In this document: positions 8,379-16,291 of the stretch, piece after piece
How the letters are laid out: each line of letters starts with the position of its first letter
How positions within the stretch are numbered: the stretch's first letter is position 1
Source: Phycisphaerae bacterium
Lineage (GTDB): Bacteria > Planctomycetota > Phycisphaerae > UBA1845 > PWPN01
Assembly: GCA_018003015.1 (NCBI GenBank)
Contig: JAGNEZ010000055.1
Location: 1 to 42,212 of the forward strand
DNA: 42,212 nucleotides
Direction: 5' to 3'
Program-made: the position numbers and the translations under genes
The notes under the pieces: model-generated
What the model was told of the DNA's origin: nothing
Seen by the model: the letters and a program-made list of their open reading frames with translations, nothing else
Database searches by the model: none

Positions 8379-9518
8379 ATGAAGACGGTCTCGTTTATCT
8401 TCGGAACGCGCCCCGAGGCGATCAAGCTGTGTCCAGTGATTCTGGCCATGCAGAATCACCCCACGCTGCGACCGCACGTGTGCGTCACCGGCCAACATCG
8501 CCAGATGCTCGACCAGGTGCTGGAAGTCTTCGGCATCACGCCCGACGTGGATCTGGCCCTCATGCAGCCCAACCAGACGCTTGGCTCGCTGACCGCCCGG
8601 GCCATCGCCGCCATCGACGGCTATTTGGCTGAGTACAAGCCCGACCTCGTCCTAGTCCAGGGCGATACGACTACCGTTTTCTGCGCCTCGCTGGCCGCCT
8701 TCTACCACCGCATCCCCGTCGGCCATGTGGAGGCCGGCCTGCGTACCTGGAACCGCTTCTCCCCGTACCCCGAGGAGATCAACCGCGTCCTGACCACCCG
8801 GCTGGCCGACCTGCACTTTGCCCCGACCGCCTGGGCCAGGGAGAACCTGCTCAAGGAAGGCGTCCCTGATGATCGGATCTTCGTCACCGGAAACACCGTG
8901 ATCGATGCCCTGCACATCGCCGTCGCCAAGGTCCGCGAGAACCCGCCGGCCATCCCCGGTCTCCCCGCTCACCTGATGAACGGCCAGGCCCACCGGCCGC
9001 TGGTGCTCATCACCGGTCATCGCCGTGAGAACTTCGGCCAGGGCTTCGAGGACATCTGCCAGGCGGTCCGGACGCTGGCCGGTCGCTTCGCCGAGACCGC
9101 CTTCGTCTACCCCGTGCACCTGAACCCCAACGTCCGCGAGCCGGTCAACCGCCTACTGGGCAACCTGCCCAACGTGCACCTGATCGAGCCGCTGGCGTAC
9201 CTGCCCTTCGTGGCCCTCATGAACCGGGCCAAGGTCATCCTGACGGATTCGGGCGGCGTGCAGGAGGAGGCCCCCAGTCTGGGCAAGCCCGTGCTGGTCA
9301 TGCGCGACACCACCGAACGCCCTGAGGCCGTCCAGGCTGGCACCGTGCGCCTCGTCGGCACCGACAGCGAAACAATCACCCGCGAGGTCTCACGCCTCCT
9401 GACTGACAGTGAGGCCTCCGATTCCATGGCCCGGGCGCACAATCCCTACGGCGACGGCAAGGCAACACGGCGTATCCTCGGCGTCTGTGAGGCGTACATC
9501 GTTGAGTGTACCCACTGA
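8379..9518 (+). CDS. wecB: UDP-N-acetylglucosamine 2-epimerase (non-hydrolysing)
   Basis: This enzyme interconverts UDP-GlcNAc and UDP-ManNAc, supplying a ManNAc donor for the glycan. The family signature is clear: GTRPEAIKLCPV near the start, then TGQHRQMLDQVL, QGDTTTVF, GHVEAGLRT, YPEEINR, GHRRENFG and DSGGVQEEAP. The four residues known as catalytic in E. coli WecB (D95, E117, E131, H213) are all present here with an offset of one: D96, E118, E132 and H214. The length, 379 aa, is normal. The ATG at 8379 gives the canonical N-terminus; the only nearby purine-rich stretch (AAAGAG) abuts it. No wecC-like dehydrogenase is in the window, so ManNAc itself may be the sugar used. Confidence 0.95.
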   Translation: MKTVSFIFGTRPEAIKLCPVILAMQNHPTLRPHVCVTGQHRQMLDQVLEVFGITPDVDLALMQPNQTLGSLTARAIAAIDGYLAEYKPDLVLVQGDTTTVFCASLAAFYHRIPVGHVEAGLRTWNRFSPYPEEINRVLTTRLADLHFAPTAWARENLLKEGVPDDRIFVTGNTVIDALHIAVAKVRENPPAIPGLPAHLMNGQAHRPLVLITGHRRENFGQGFEDICQAVRTLAGRFAETAFVYPVHLNPNVREPVNRLLGNLPNVHLIEPLAYLPFVALMNRAKVILTDSGGVQEEAPSLGKPVLVMRDTTERPEAVQAGTVRLVGTDSETITREVSRLLTDSEASDSMARAHNPYGDGKATRRILGVCEAYIVECTH

Positions 9519-9520
9519 CC

Positions 9521-10924
9521 ATGGGTATCAAGGCCATCCTCACCGCCATGTGCCCCGGGCCACTCAAGCCGGTCATGGACCGGATCGAGGCATCGCCGAT
9601 CGGCTTTCGGCTTGCCCAGGGCGCGTTCTGGTCCATGGCTGGGGCGGTCGTCTCGCGCAGCCTGATGCTTTTTGCGTCCATACTCATTGCCCGGATACTG
9701 GGCAAAACAGGCTTCGGCGAATTGGGCATCATACAGAGCACGGTCGGTATGTTCGGCGTCTTCGCCGGCTTCGGGCTGGGCCTGACCGCCACAAAGCATG
9801 TTGCCGAGTTTCGGACCAAGGATCCTGCACGGGCGGGCCACGTCATAGCCCTTTCAGGCCTCGTCGCTCTGATCACCGGTGGCGCGATGGCAGTTACTCT
9901 CGCCACCTTCTCCACTTGGCTCGCTGTTCACACGCTAGCTGCACCCCAGTTGACTGGTCTGTTGCGCATCGGCGCTATTATGCTGTTCCTCGAAGCCATA
10001 AACGGCGCCCAGATCGGGGCTCTCTCTGGCTTTGAGGCTTTCAGACACATTGCCATCGTGAATCTCTGGGGGGGGCTCGCGGCCTTCCCGCTCATGGTGG
10101 CTGGCGCATATACTGCTGGCCTCCAGGGAGCCGTATGGGGTTTGGTCGGCAGCCGCGCCATCAGTTGGCTGCTCAATCATTTGGCCCTTCGCCAAGCCGC
10201 AGCACGATACTCAGTGCCGCTCTCGTTCGCCTGCTGCTGGCAAGAGCGATCGGTCCTTTGGTCTTTCAGCCTTCCTGCTGCCCTCTCCGGGATTATGGTG
10301 ACGCCCGTTAGCTGGGCCTGCAACGCCCTGCTCGTCAACCAGCCGAATGGGTACGGAGAAATGGGAATCCTCAATGCCGCCAACCAATGGCGAAACCTGC
10401 TGCTATTCCTTCCCTCGCTACTGTCATCGGTACTCTTGCCAGTCCTGTCACACTCTTCAAGTCAGTCGCACGGATTCGCGAGAGCTTTCGAAATTGCTCA
10501 TCGTCTGACGCTTGTATTGGTGCTTCCGGTGTCGCTGCTACTAATGCTGGCCGCACCCTGGCTGATCGCTATGTACGGACGTGATTTTCACACCGGCAGG
10601 ACCGCTATGGTGTACTCGGTGGCCGCCGCGGCTGTCTTTGCGATCGGTTCGCAAGCCGGCACTGCCATAACAGCTCGCTCTCGCATGTGGCTTGGTTTCT
10701 TGATCAACACATCGCACGCCGGTCTTTATCTTCTTCTCTCGCTTTGTCTAGTAGCACGGCTGGGCGCTGCTGGTATTGCCCTGAGTCTGCTGATCGCCTA
10801 TGTGTGCTTGACGTTGTGGGGGTACTGCTACTTGTATCCACAGCTGCCACCACGAGTCTTCCAACGCACGATCATGGCAACCGTCGTTATCACCCTTGCC
10901 GCGGTCGCAGTTTCTGCCTTCTGA
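9521..10924 (+). CDS. Wzx-like polysaccharide flippase
   Basis: A polytopic membrane protein of 467 aa from this ATG, with about 12-14 hydrophobic segments and the polysaccharide-biosynthesis/MATE-like start FRLAQGAFWSMAGAVVSRSLMLFASILIARILG. Such proteins flip lipid-linked repeat units across the inner membrane. Further family features are the GLGLTATKHVAEFR segment early in the protein and a run of hydrophobic helices to the end. An in-frame GTG at 9506 would overlap wecB by 13 bp. The ATG at 9521, 2 bp after the wecB stop, is preferred, though neither has a strong Shine-Dalgarno. It is the only flippase in the window. Confidence 0.88.
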   Translation: MGIKAILTAMCPGPLKPVMDRIEASPIGFRLAQGAFWSMAGAVVSRSLMLFASILIARILGKTGFGELGIIQSTVGMFGVFAGFGLGLTATKHVAEFRTKDPARAGHVIALSGLVALITGGAMAVTLATFSTWLAVHTLAAPQLTGLLRIGAIMLFLEAINGAQIGALSGFEAFRHIAIVNLWGGLAAFPLMVAGAYTAGLQGAVWGLVGSRAISWLLNHLALRQAAARYSVPLSFACCWQERSVLWSFSLPAALSGIMVTPVSWACNALLVNQPNGYGEMGILNAANQWRNLLLFLPSLLSSVLLPVLSHSSSQSHGFARAFEIAHRLTLVLVLPVSLLLMLAAPWLIAMYGRDFHTGRTAMVYSVAAAAVFAIGSQAGTAITARSRMWLGFLINTSHAGLYLLLSLCLVARLGAAGIALSLLIAYVCLTLWGYCYLYPQLPPRVFQRTIMATVVITLAAVAVSAF

Positions 10925-10994
10925 ATCGGATAGTCCAGGGGTTCTTGTTCCCCCTTCAACACCGACCACTAGCATCGCCTAAAGGACACATGCT

Positions 10995-11819
10995 ATGACA
11001 TCATTAGTGCTTCGTGACATCGTAAGGCGAACACTCCCATGTCCGGTTCGCAAGGTCGTGCGAAAGGCAATTATGACAGCGGCCGACCTTAGACTCACTC
11101 CATTCCAGAGGAAGTTTGCCAGGGCCATGCGAAGGGACTACAGTGACCTACCTCTCGCACCTTTTGCGGACGCTAGTATCTACGAAACAGAGCAGGCTGC
11201 GATCAGGACATACAACGCTGAATGGAATTACTACAGCAACGCTTTGCGGCGCGAGGTCGTGTCTACTTTCCAGAAGAGCATTGAGACACTTCTTTCTTCG
11301 TTCGAGACGATTGACTATCTTGAAATTGGCTCCGCACAGGGACTATCAATGGGTGTCATCGCTTGCATGCTGCGCCGAGTCCGCAGGTTGCATACGCTCC
11401 TGTCGATTGACCCTTACTATGAGGACGGATACACCGAAGGTGGCGGAGCCCCCCAGCCAGATGTTCAGAAAGTGCGTATCAACAAGGCCACTCGTGACAA
11501 AGCTCTTGGCCTCTATCGATCTCTTGGTTTATCTGTCAGTCTGCTGGAGCGACAGAGTTCCAGCGGCCTAAAGGAACTACTTTCCGAAAACAGACAGTTT
11601 CATCTGATCTACATCGATGGTTCGCACGAGGGATTGAACCCCACAATTGATTTTGGCCTCTGTCACGAACTGGTGCACAAAGGGGGGATCATCATGCTTG
11701 ATGACCACTATTGGGAGGATGTCATTCCTATACGCGCTCTCTGCGACAGGCATGCCACAAAGATAGCCGAGTGCTGGAAGGTGGCTGCCTACCAGATAGC
11801 CAGAGAGCAGTCGCATTAA
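10995..11819 (+). CDS. Class I SAM-dependent methyltransferase
   Basis: This 274-aa protein has a Rossmann-type methyltransferase fold of the Methyltransf_24 kind. Motif I is DYLEIGSAQGLSMGVIA (about residues 110-126), followed by LLSIDPYYEDGY, FHLIYIDGSHEG and GGIIMLDDHYWEDV. Small methyltransferases of this type in glycan clusters often modify sugars, but the substrate cannot be read from the sequence. A good Shine-Dalgarno (AAAGGA, 10981-10986) lies 8 nt before the ATG. From here to about 23 kb many codons end in A or T, unlike the GC-rich genes before 10 kb, suggesting a separately acquired cassette. Confidence 0.8.
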   Translation: MTSLVLRDIVRRTLPCPVRKVVRKAIMTAADLRLTPFQRKFARAMRRDYSDLPLAPFADASIYETEQAAIRTYNAEWNYYSNALRREVVSTFQKSIETLLSSFETIDYLEIGSAQGLSMGVIACMLRRVRRLHTLLSIDPYYEDGYTEGGGAPQPDVQKVRINKATRDKALGLYRSLGLSVSLLERQSSSGLKELLSENRQFHLIYIDGSHEGLNPTIDFGLCHELVHKGGIIMLDDHYWEDVIPIRALCDRHATKIAECWKVAAYQIAREQSH

Positions 11820-11876
11820 TGGAATGTGTCTCGCATGCCCAAGGTTAACACCTGAGAACATTGAGGAGGTTCACCG

Positions 11877-12926
11877 TTGAAGGGTCTCTTAACTGCAGTC
11901 ATCACAACTGTCCAGAACCCCACTATGTACACCCGAATGTTATATGAGCGCTTTGGGGAATGCGGCGGCCACCTCGTCGTGGTCGGCGACAAGAGCGGAC
12001 CGTCTGCCTATGAGCTTCCCGGTGTAACGTTTCTAAGTTTGGAGGCGCAATGTCGGAGCGGCTTCCGCCTAGCCTCACTGCTGCCGATAGGGCATTATGC
12101 CCGGAAGAATATCGGTTATCTCCAGGCGATCGCAAACCAAGCGCCATGCCTGTACGAAACAGATGACGATAATGCACCCCTTCCGGACTGGCATCCGCGC
12201 GAGTCCACTTACCGTAACGGTCGGACCGTCCCACGGACCCACAGCCGCTGGCTGAACGCCTATGGATATTTCACGTCGCAGTACATCTGGCCACGAGGCT
12301 TCCCCCTTGATGAAGTTCGACACCAGCCATCCATCACGGAGCTTGTCAAGGGTGACGTTTCGGCTCCAGTTCAACAAGCGTTGGTGAATCGGGCCCCAGA
12401 CGTGGACGCAGTCTGGCGTCTGTTATTTGGGCACGAACTCGATTTCGACCGCGGCGTACCCGCCCTGTACCTCACGGCTGGCAACTGGTGTCCATTTAAC
12501 AGCCAGAACACCTGGTGGTGGCCCGAAGCCTACCCCTTGATGTATCTCCCTAGTTTCTGTTCCTTTCGGATGTGCGATATATGGCGCAGCTTTATTGCTT
12601 TGCGTTGTCTCTGGGCCATGAACGCGGGCATTCTGTTTCTTCCTGCCGACAGTTTCCAGGAACGCAACGCACATCGCCTCATGAAGGATTTCGACGACGA
12701 AATCCCCGGCTACCTGGGAAACAAGGGCTTCGTCCGCGTTTTGGAGGAGACTGAGCTTGAGTCAGGTTCTTCTGGAGCAACGGTGGGCAATTTGCGGCGT
12801 TGCTATCAGGCGTTGATTGGTGCTTCTTTCTTCCCGCCTGATGAGCTGCCGCTTGTGGATGCTTGGGTGGAAGACCTCCGAGCAATAGGCAATACTGAAG
12901 GAGACTGTAGCATGAATACAGGGTGA
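11877..12926 (+). CDS. STELLO-family (DUF288) glycosyltransferase, 3' end altered by an IS
   Basis: The protein resembles the STELLO/DUF288 glycosyltransferase family, known best from plant Golgi proteins linked to cellulose synthase assembly. Seen here are the N-terminal TAVITTVQNPT, HYARKNIGYLQAI and the acidic YETDDDNAPL near residues 94-103, followed by aromatic-rich segments (NSQNTWWWPEAYP, DIWRSF). The start is TTG at 11877, chosen because GAGGAGGT (11863-11870) sits about 7 nt upstream. The last residues (CSMNTG) are encoded by the terminal repeat of the IS that begins at 12901, so the native C-terminus has been replaced. Loss seems limited to a few residues. Donor and acceptor are unknown. 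Confidence 0.75.
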   Translation: MKGLLTAVITTVQNPTMYTRMLYERFGECGGHLVVVGDKSGPSAYELPGVTFLSLEAQCRSGFRLASLLPIGHYARKNIGYLQAIANQAPCLYETDDDNAPLPDWHPRESTYRNGRTVPRTHSRWLNAYGYFTSQYIWPRGFPLDEVRHQPSITELVKGDVSAPVQQALVNRAPDVDAVWRLLFGHELDFDRGVPALYLTAGNWCPFNSQNTWWWPEAYPLMYLPSFCSFRMCDIWRSFIALRCLWAMNAGILFLPADSFQERNAHRLMKDFDDEIPGYLGNKGFVRVLEETELESGSSGATVGNLRRCYQALIGASFFPPDELPLVDAWVEDLRAIGNTEGDCSMNTG

Positions 12927-13926
12927 CTACCCTGCTCTGGCGAGGTGGAGCATTGCGGTTGCCTGATCGCGGCCTGGTGCTTGGGCGTCGCGTTGCATGT
13001 CGAATGCGATTCGCTGAATGATATGCTCCCGGGATCGAACCCGGTACACGGTCTTCTGCATTTTGCGGTGTCGGCGATTGCCGCGCTCAACGGCATTCTC
13101 GCCAAACACCTCGGTGATGGGAACCGGATAGAGTGGCGACCCATCCGTGGTGATGCCGGCCAAGGTCAGCCCCCGGCCGTCGAGGGCTGCTTTGAAACGC
13201 CGGAAGAACCGCCGGATGTTGTCGTGGGTTGGATCGTGGTCAAGAACCTCGTAGCAGATCCGCTTGAACGTGTGATTGTCCACGATCGAGAGAACACAGA
13301 AAGGACCGTCGTACAACTCGTCCGCGGCGATGTAGCCGGAAAGTCCGCCAGCGCTTGATCAAGATACGCGCCGGCGACGTATTCGGCGGCCCATTCTTCC
13401 CCCCGCTTCGACCCAGTTCTGAACGGTGGCGAAGGGGACGAAGACCCGATGGTCCCGCCACAAATGCCACGAAGCCGATCGGTAGGGCAGGCCGTCTTCC
13501 ACCACCAACCGCACCGCCGTGTGAATCACCCGGTGCGTATAGTGGCTTTGGGGCGGGGCCAGATCCTCCATGTCGGCGTTGAAGTAACCTCCGCATCCGA
13601 GACAATGGTGCTGGGAATAGGTGATCTGAATATCTCGAGGTTTGCCGGAAACCAGGTCACCCAGATCGTGAAGCCGACGAACGACGGTGCGAAGACGATA
13701 GGCGCTCCGCCCGCACTCCGGACACGTTCGATGCCGAAAGTTGCGACTCCGCTCGCTGACTTTGGCCTTGGGCAAGTCCTCCACACGAACGATGCCCTCG
13801 GTCACATCCGGAACGTACCTTCCTGGCCCGGCCATGGCGACATCCTCCATGAGTCACACTCACTGGAATTGTCGGCCAAACCGGCTTCGAACCGAGAGGA
13901 ATACTCTGTATTGATGCTACAGTCTC
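12901..13926 (-). mobile_element. Complete-ended, internally deleted IS (1,026 bp)
   Basis: The element is bounded by 24-bp terminal inverted repeats that differ at two positions; both outer ends read GAGACTGTAGCAT with one base change at the edge. It carries one transposase-derived gene on the minus strand. No target duplication is visible at either side. The left end lies inside the last codons of the STELLO-like gene. The transposase lacks a central block, so this copy is probably non-autonomous. Confidence 0.8.
12927..13835 (-). pseudogene. Decayed zinc-ribbon DDE transposase
   Basis: The protein starts MAGPGRYVPDV at 13835, with GGAGGA just upstream. It has a zinc-ribbon-like N-terminus (CPECG then HHCLGCGGYF). 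Around 13399-13404 (a C6/G6 run) the natural-looking sequence (EEWAAEYVAGAYLDQALADF) moves to another frame, then returns to the first frame at SGYIAADELYDGPF; the first frame itself contains a stop there. Further on, GITTDGSPLYPVPITEVF is joined directly to NAVERGNRRHRKMQK. From memory of the family about 200 residues are missing between these blocks, including catalytic residues. Family assignment within ISfinder is uncertain (ISL3-like is one guess). Confidence 0.7.
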
Positions 13927-14660
13927 GATATTCAGATCACCTATTCCCAGCACCATTGTCTCGGATGCGGAGGTTACTTCAACGCCGACATGGAGGATCT
14001 GGCCCCGCCCCAAAGCCACTATACGCACCGGGTGATTCACACGGCGGTGCGGTTGGTGGTGGAAGACGGCCTGCCCTACCGATCGGCTTCGTGGCATTTG
14101 TGGCGGGACCATCGGGTCTTCGTCCCCTTCGCCACCGTTCAGAACTGGGTCGAAGCGGGGGGAAGAATGGGCCGCCGAATACGTCGCCGGCGCGTATCTT
14201 GATCAAGCGCTGGCGGACTTTCCGGCTACATCGCCGCGGACGAGTTGTACGACGGTCCTTTCTGTGTTCTCTCGATCGTGGACAATCACACGTTCAAGCG
14301 GATCTGCTACGAGGTTCTTGACCACGATCCAACCCACGACAACATCCGGCGGTTCTTCCGGCGTTTCAAAGCAGCCCTCGACGGCCGGGGGCTGACCTTG
14401 GCCGGCATCACCACGGATGGGTCGCCACTCTATCCGGTTCCCATCACCGAGGTGTTTGGCGAGAATGCCGTTGAGCGCGGCAATCGCCGACACCGCAAAA
14501 TGCAGAAGACCGTGTACCGGGTTCGATCCCGGGAGCATATCATTCAGCGAATCGCATTCGACATGCAACGCGACGCCCAAGCACCAGGCCGCGATCAGGC
14601 AACCGCAATGCTCCACCTCGCCAGAGCAGGGTAGTCACCCTGTATTCATGCTACAGTCTC
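13927..14660 (+). mobile_element. 5'-truncated second copy of the same IS, opposite orientation
   Basis: This copy begins exactly at the last base of the left element and keeps the same double frame disruption and the same internal deletion as its partner. The transposase remnant runs to the stop at 14634. It lacks about 290 bp that hold the transposase N-terminus and one terminal repeat. The shared damage means both copies descend from one already defective element. Confidence 0.8.
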
Positions 14661-14731
14661 GTTTTAGGACGCACTCTAATACTACAACGCTAAGAAAGCT
14701 CAAGAAACGTTATGCGACCAGCCGATGGGAG

Positions 14732-14750
14732 GTTCGAGTGGAACTCGAAC
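14732..14750 (+). promoter_or_regulatory. Hairpin upstream of the IS701 transposase ribosome-binding site
   Basis: GTTCGAGT (14732-14739) and ACTCGAAC (14743-14750) form a perfect 8-bp stem with a GGA loop. The stem ends 2 nt before the transposase Shine-Dalgarno AGGAGG (14753-14758). In several IS families a hairpin near the start limits translation from read-through transcripts. Here the Shine-Dalgarno itself is not in the stem, so such a role is inference. The second copy carries the same structure at 30560-30578. Confidence 0.5.
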
Positions 14751-14766
14751 ACAGGAGGTCATGGGC

Positions 14767-16227
14767 ATGGACGCCGATACGATTCTCCGGATCAAGCCTG
14801 CTTTGACTGAATACCTTCACCAGCTTGACGGATTGATGGGACGGGTCACCAACCGCAGCCATCTGAACCGGTACGTCAGTGGCCAGCTGAGCGACTTGGA
14901 CCGCAAGAGCATCGAACCGATCGCGGACGCTGCCGGTGTCCCGCCACGCACGCTTCAGGAGTTTCTGAGCATGCTGGTATGGGACGAATCTGGGGTTCGG
15001 GATGAAATTCAGCGTCAGGTGGCCCGTCGACACGGCCATCCCGACAGTGTTGGCATCATCGACGAGACGAGCTTTCCCAAGCAAGGCACCAAGACCGCCT
15101 GCGTTCAGCGGCAGCACTGCGGAGCACGGGGCAAGATGGATAACTGTGTGGTCAGCGTTCATCTGGGGTATGCCGCCGGGGAGTTTCACACGCTGCTGGA
15201 CGGCGATCTTTTCTTGCCCGAGCACACCTGGGATGCGGATCGTTCCCGATGCCGGGCGGCGGGGATACCCGACGATGTGGTCTACCGCTCCAAGTGGCAG
15301 ATCGCCCTCGAACAGATCCGGCGTGCCCTGGGCAACGGCGTCCGGTTCGCCTGGCTGACCTTCGATGAAGGGTACGGCGGAAAACCCCCGTTTCTGAGGG
15401 CCTTGGACGGTCTGGGCCAAAACTATGTGGGCGAGATTCCCGCCAGTTTCGTGGGCTGGACTCGTCCACCGGAGATCCTGTACCGTGAGCACGGTCGAGA
15501 CCAAGGCAAAGGACGGCCCCGAAAGCTGCCCCGCCTGAAGGTTCGCAACACGCCGGCGGCGGAAGTGCGGAACATCCTCGCCCACTCGCCGGTCCTGCGG
15601 CGGATTCCCTGGGAGAAGTTCCACGTCAAGGATGGCGCCAAAGGGCCGATGGTTTGGGAGGTCAAGCGTATCCCGCTGTGGATCAAGGACGAGAATGGGC
15701 TGCCGTCCCGCCCTCATCACCTGCTGATCGCCCGCAATACCCTGGCTCCCAAAGAGGTCAAGTTCTTCCTGAGCAACGCTCCGGAGTCCACGTCCGTGGA
15801 ACTGCTGCTGCTCGTGGCTTTCAGCCGCTGGCGGATTGAGCGGCTCTTCGAAGACAGCAAGACGGAACTGGGGATGGATCACTTCGAGGTCCGCAAGTAC
15901 ATCTCGATCCAGCGACATCTGATCCTGACCTGTGTGAGCCATCTGTTTCTGGCGGAGTTCTGGCTGGCCCATAACGACAAAAAAAACGGAGCTGACTTGG
16001 TGCCAGGTGCGGACCGCCACCCGGTCGCTCGTTCCCATGTGGTATCGCGGTGGCCGTTGCTCTCGGAAGCAGGCCGAGATCATCGCCGCGCAATTGACGA
16101 TAACACAGGCCCGCAACGCGGCAGCTCGACGCTCGCACCGAAAGCGAACTCTATGTCGTTTACACAGGATGGGCATATACTTGACCAGCATACGGCGTTG
16201 CCAATGGCCCGATCGTTAGCGTTGTAG
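14767..16227 (+). CDS. IS701-family transposase (copy 1), C-terminus in a shifted frame
   Basis: This DDE transposase catalyses movement of its own IS. The start at 14767 (MDADTILRIKP) is chosen because AGGAGG lies 8 nt upstream; the ATG at 14761 is too close. Likely catalytic positions are D99 (GIIDETSFPK), D200 (WLTFDEGYGG) and E362 (ERLFEDSKTELGMDHFEVR). After the A8 tract at 15979-15986 the zero frame gives an implausible tail ending at 16227. The frame one base further on gives the family-like C-terminus (ELTWCQVRTATRSLVPMW, QAEIIAAQLT, ARNAAARRSHRKRT) and stops at 16219. Either slippage on the A8 produces the full protein, or the gene is frameshifted. Confidence 0.9.
   Translation: MDADTILRIKPALTEYLHQLDGLMGRVTNRSHLNRYVSGQLSDLDRKSIEPIADAAGVPPRTLQEFLSMLVWDESGVRDEIQRQVARRHGHPDSVGIIDETSFPKQGTKTACVQRQHCGARGKMDNCVVSVHLGYAAGEFHTLLDGDLFLPEHTWDADRSRCRAAGIPDDVVYRSKWQIALEQIRRALGNGVRFAWLTFDEGYGGKPPFLRALDGLGQNYVGEIPASFVGWTRPPEILYREHGRDQGKGRPRKLPRLKVRNTPAAEVRNILAHSPVLRRIPWEKFHVKDGAKGPMVWEVKRIPLWIKDENGLPSRPHHLLIARNTLAPKEVKFFLSNAPESTSVELLLLVAFSRWRIERLFEDSKTELGMDHFEVRKYISIQRHLILTCVSHLFLAEFWLAHNDKKNGADLVPGADRHPVARSHVVSRWPLLSEAGRDHRRAIDDNTGPQRGSSTLAPKANSMSFTQDGHILDQHTALPMARSLAL
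15979..16219 (+). other. A8 slippage tract and shifted-frame transposase C-terminus
   Basis: Eight A residues (15979-15986) precede about 75 codons that continue the transposase in the +1 frame and end in a TAG inside the right terminal repeat. The product matches the basic, Arg-rich ends typical of IS701 transposases far better than the zero-frame tail does. Loss of one A in the transcript, or +1 ribosomal shifting, would join the frames. The copy at 31807-32047 is the same. Confidence 0.65.
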
Positions 16228-16291
16228 TACTAAGTGAGCACCGGAAGAACGGCTTGCCGTTCGAGGTAACCTACTTCGTTAGGATGCTCGT

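Larger units (their letters stand above)
12901..14660. repeat. Large inverted repeat: 734-bp arms, 292-bp spacer
   Basis: Bases 12901-13634 are the reverse complement of 13927-14660; every position I compared matched, and translations of several frames are identical in both arms. The spacer 13635-13926 holds the N-terminal part of the left transposase and its terminal repeat. The structure is a full IS copy abutting a 5'-truncated copy in opposite orientation. Confidence 0.85.
14680..16229 (+). mobile_element. IS701-family insertion sequence, copy 1 (1,550 bp)
   Basis: The terminal inverted repeats begin TACTACAACGCTAA and are perfect for 14 bp. The element is flanked by a 4-bp direct repeat CTAA (14676-14679 and 16230-16233), which fits the YTAR target known for the IS701 family. 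Its single transposase gene is IS701-like. The copy at 30508-32057 has the same length and orientation and appears identical, so transposition was recent. Confidence 0.92.

Noticed and set aside
10936-10960. Hairpin AGGGG/CCCCT after the flippase as a terminator
   Set aside because: Five-base stem with a large loop and no T-run; the next gene follows on the same strand with a good ribosome-binding site.
13449-14321. A 290-codon plus-strand open frame across the palindrome centre
   Set aside because: It is antisense to the left transposase and repeats an out-of-frame translation of the right copy; no protein family is recognisable.
16247-16262. Hairpin GAACGG-CTTG-CCGTTC as a terminator
   Set aside because: Only 6 bp of stem and no T-run; it lies directly before an actively placed glycosyltransferase gene.
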